Positions 63,884 to 64,000 of a DNA stretch of 64,000 nt are shown here, piece after piece. The DNA is from Chelativorans salis (lineage in GTDB: Bacteria > Pseudomonadota > Alphaproteobacteria > Rhizobiales > Rhizobiaceae). The notes below the pieces were generated by a model that saw nothing but the letters and a program-made list of their open reading frames with translations, did no database searches and was not told the origin of the DNA. Position 1 is the first letter of the stretch; each line of letters starts with the position of its first letter. Made by a program: the position numbers and the translations under genes. The stretch is taken from NCBI RefSeq assembly GCF_025336525.1, contig NZ_JAOCZP010000010.1, positions 105,876 to 169,875 on the forward strand, read 5' to 3'.

Positions 63884-64000
63884 TCACGATTTGACGGAAG
63901 GGTATCCGGCGTTTGCGAAGTAGTTTTCGCATTCGCCGGGTTGGATGGTTGAGACGAGATGGCCGATGTGTCGCCATGTCTCCTCGATCGTCCGCTTCTG
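63884..64000 (-). CDS. IS630-type transposase, 3' end only (gene runs past window)
   Basis: The last 38 codons, KRTIEETWRHIGHLVSTIQP and GECENYFANAGYPSVKS before TGA, are the C terminus of an IS630-family transposase. The remainder lies beyond the window's right edge. The insertion end should be near 63850-63883. Confidence 0.8.
   Translation of the reverse strand, partial: QKRTIEETWRHIGHLVSTIQPGECENYFANAGYPSVKS

Overview
The window looks like part of a large secondary replicon (plasmid, megaplasmid or chromid) of a high-GC alphaproteobacterium, most likely of the Rhizobiales. The evidence is a complete repABC replication and partition operon with its counter-transcribed RNA and 16-bp parS palindromes, together with many TRAP, ABC and TTT uptake systems, the gene style and spacing, and a possible CtrA box upstream of repA. 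The species cannot be named from this sequence alone.

Layout. 1-4.9 kb: repABC on the minus strand, bracketed by two inverted copies of a 25-bp sequence. 4.9-6.1 kb: a hydrolase-OsmC fusion. 6.2-16.0 kb: a LysR regulator divergent from an operon of two FAD amine oxidases, a short-chain dehydrogenase and a complete peptide-type ABC importer. 16.1-22.9 kb: a second LysR regulator followed by a DUF1445 protein, a three-part TRAP importer, a DUF2848 protein and an amidase. 22.9-24.3 kb: two related tiny secreted proteins and a small cytoplasmic protein. 24.5-32.1 kb: gluconate kinase, a gluconate 5-dehydrogenase-like SDR and a GntR regulator, divergent from a second TRAP importer, a 3-hydroxyisobutyrate dehydrogenase-like enzyme and a DMT transporter. 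32.2-41.5 kb: a methyltransferase, a GGDEF-EAL protein, a cell-wall hydrolase, an SMR-like protein, a universal stress protein, a SulP transporter, and an AraC/MFS pair.

42.0-49.2 kb: a third TRAP importer with an isocitrate lyase/PEP mutase-family enzyme, followed by a mosaic of intact genes (DUF1932 dehydrogenase, solute-binding-like protein, glutathione transferase) and broken ones (tctA, dppB, dppC and a solute-binding protein start). This points to repeated deletion and rearrangement of transport operons. 49.2-58.0 kb: a TauE/SafE exporter, a LysR regulator, and a compact minus-strand operon of TctC, fused TctA-TctB, a PrpF-type isomerase, a TPP enzyme and a D-2-hydroxyacid dehydrogenase. 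It looks like a self-contained pathway for an organic acid of unknown identity. 58.2-61.9 kb: a frameshifted LuxR regulator, an alpha/beta hydrolase and a methyltransferase. 61.9-64.0 kb: a cupredoxin lipoprotein and decayed DNA with a transposase tail, a twice-frameshifted P-loop kinase and the 3' end of an IS630-type transposase.

The unifying theme is acquisition and catabolism of small organic and amino acids: each regulator sits beside one importer and two to four enzymes. No tRNA, rRNA or CRISPR array was seen. The best candidates for undescribed biology are the DUF1445-TRAP-DUF2848-amidase operon, the TTT-PrpF-TPP-hydroxyacid dehydrogenase operon, the paired small secreted proteins, and the control architecture of the repABC unit.
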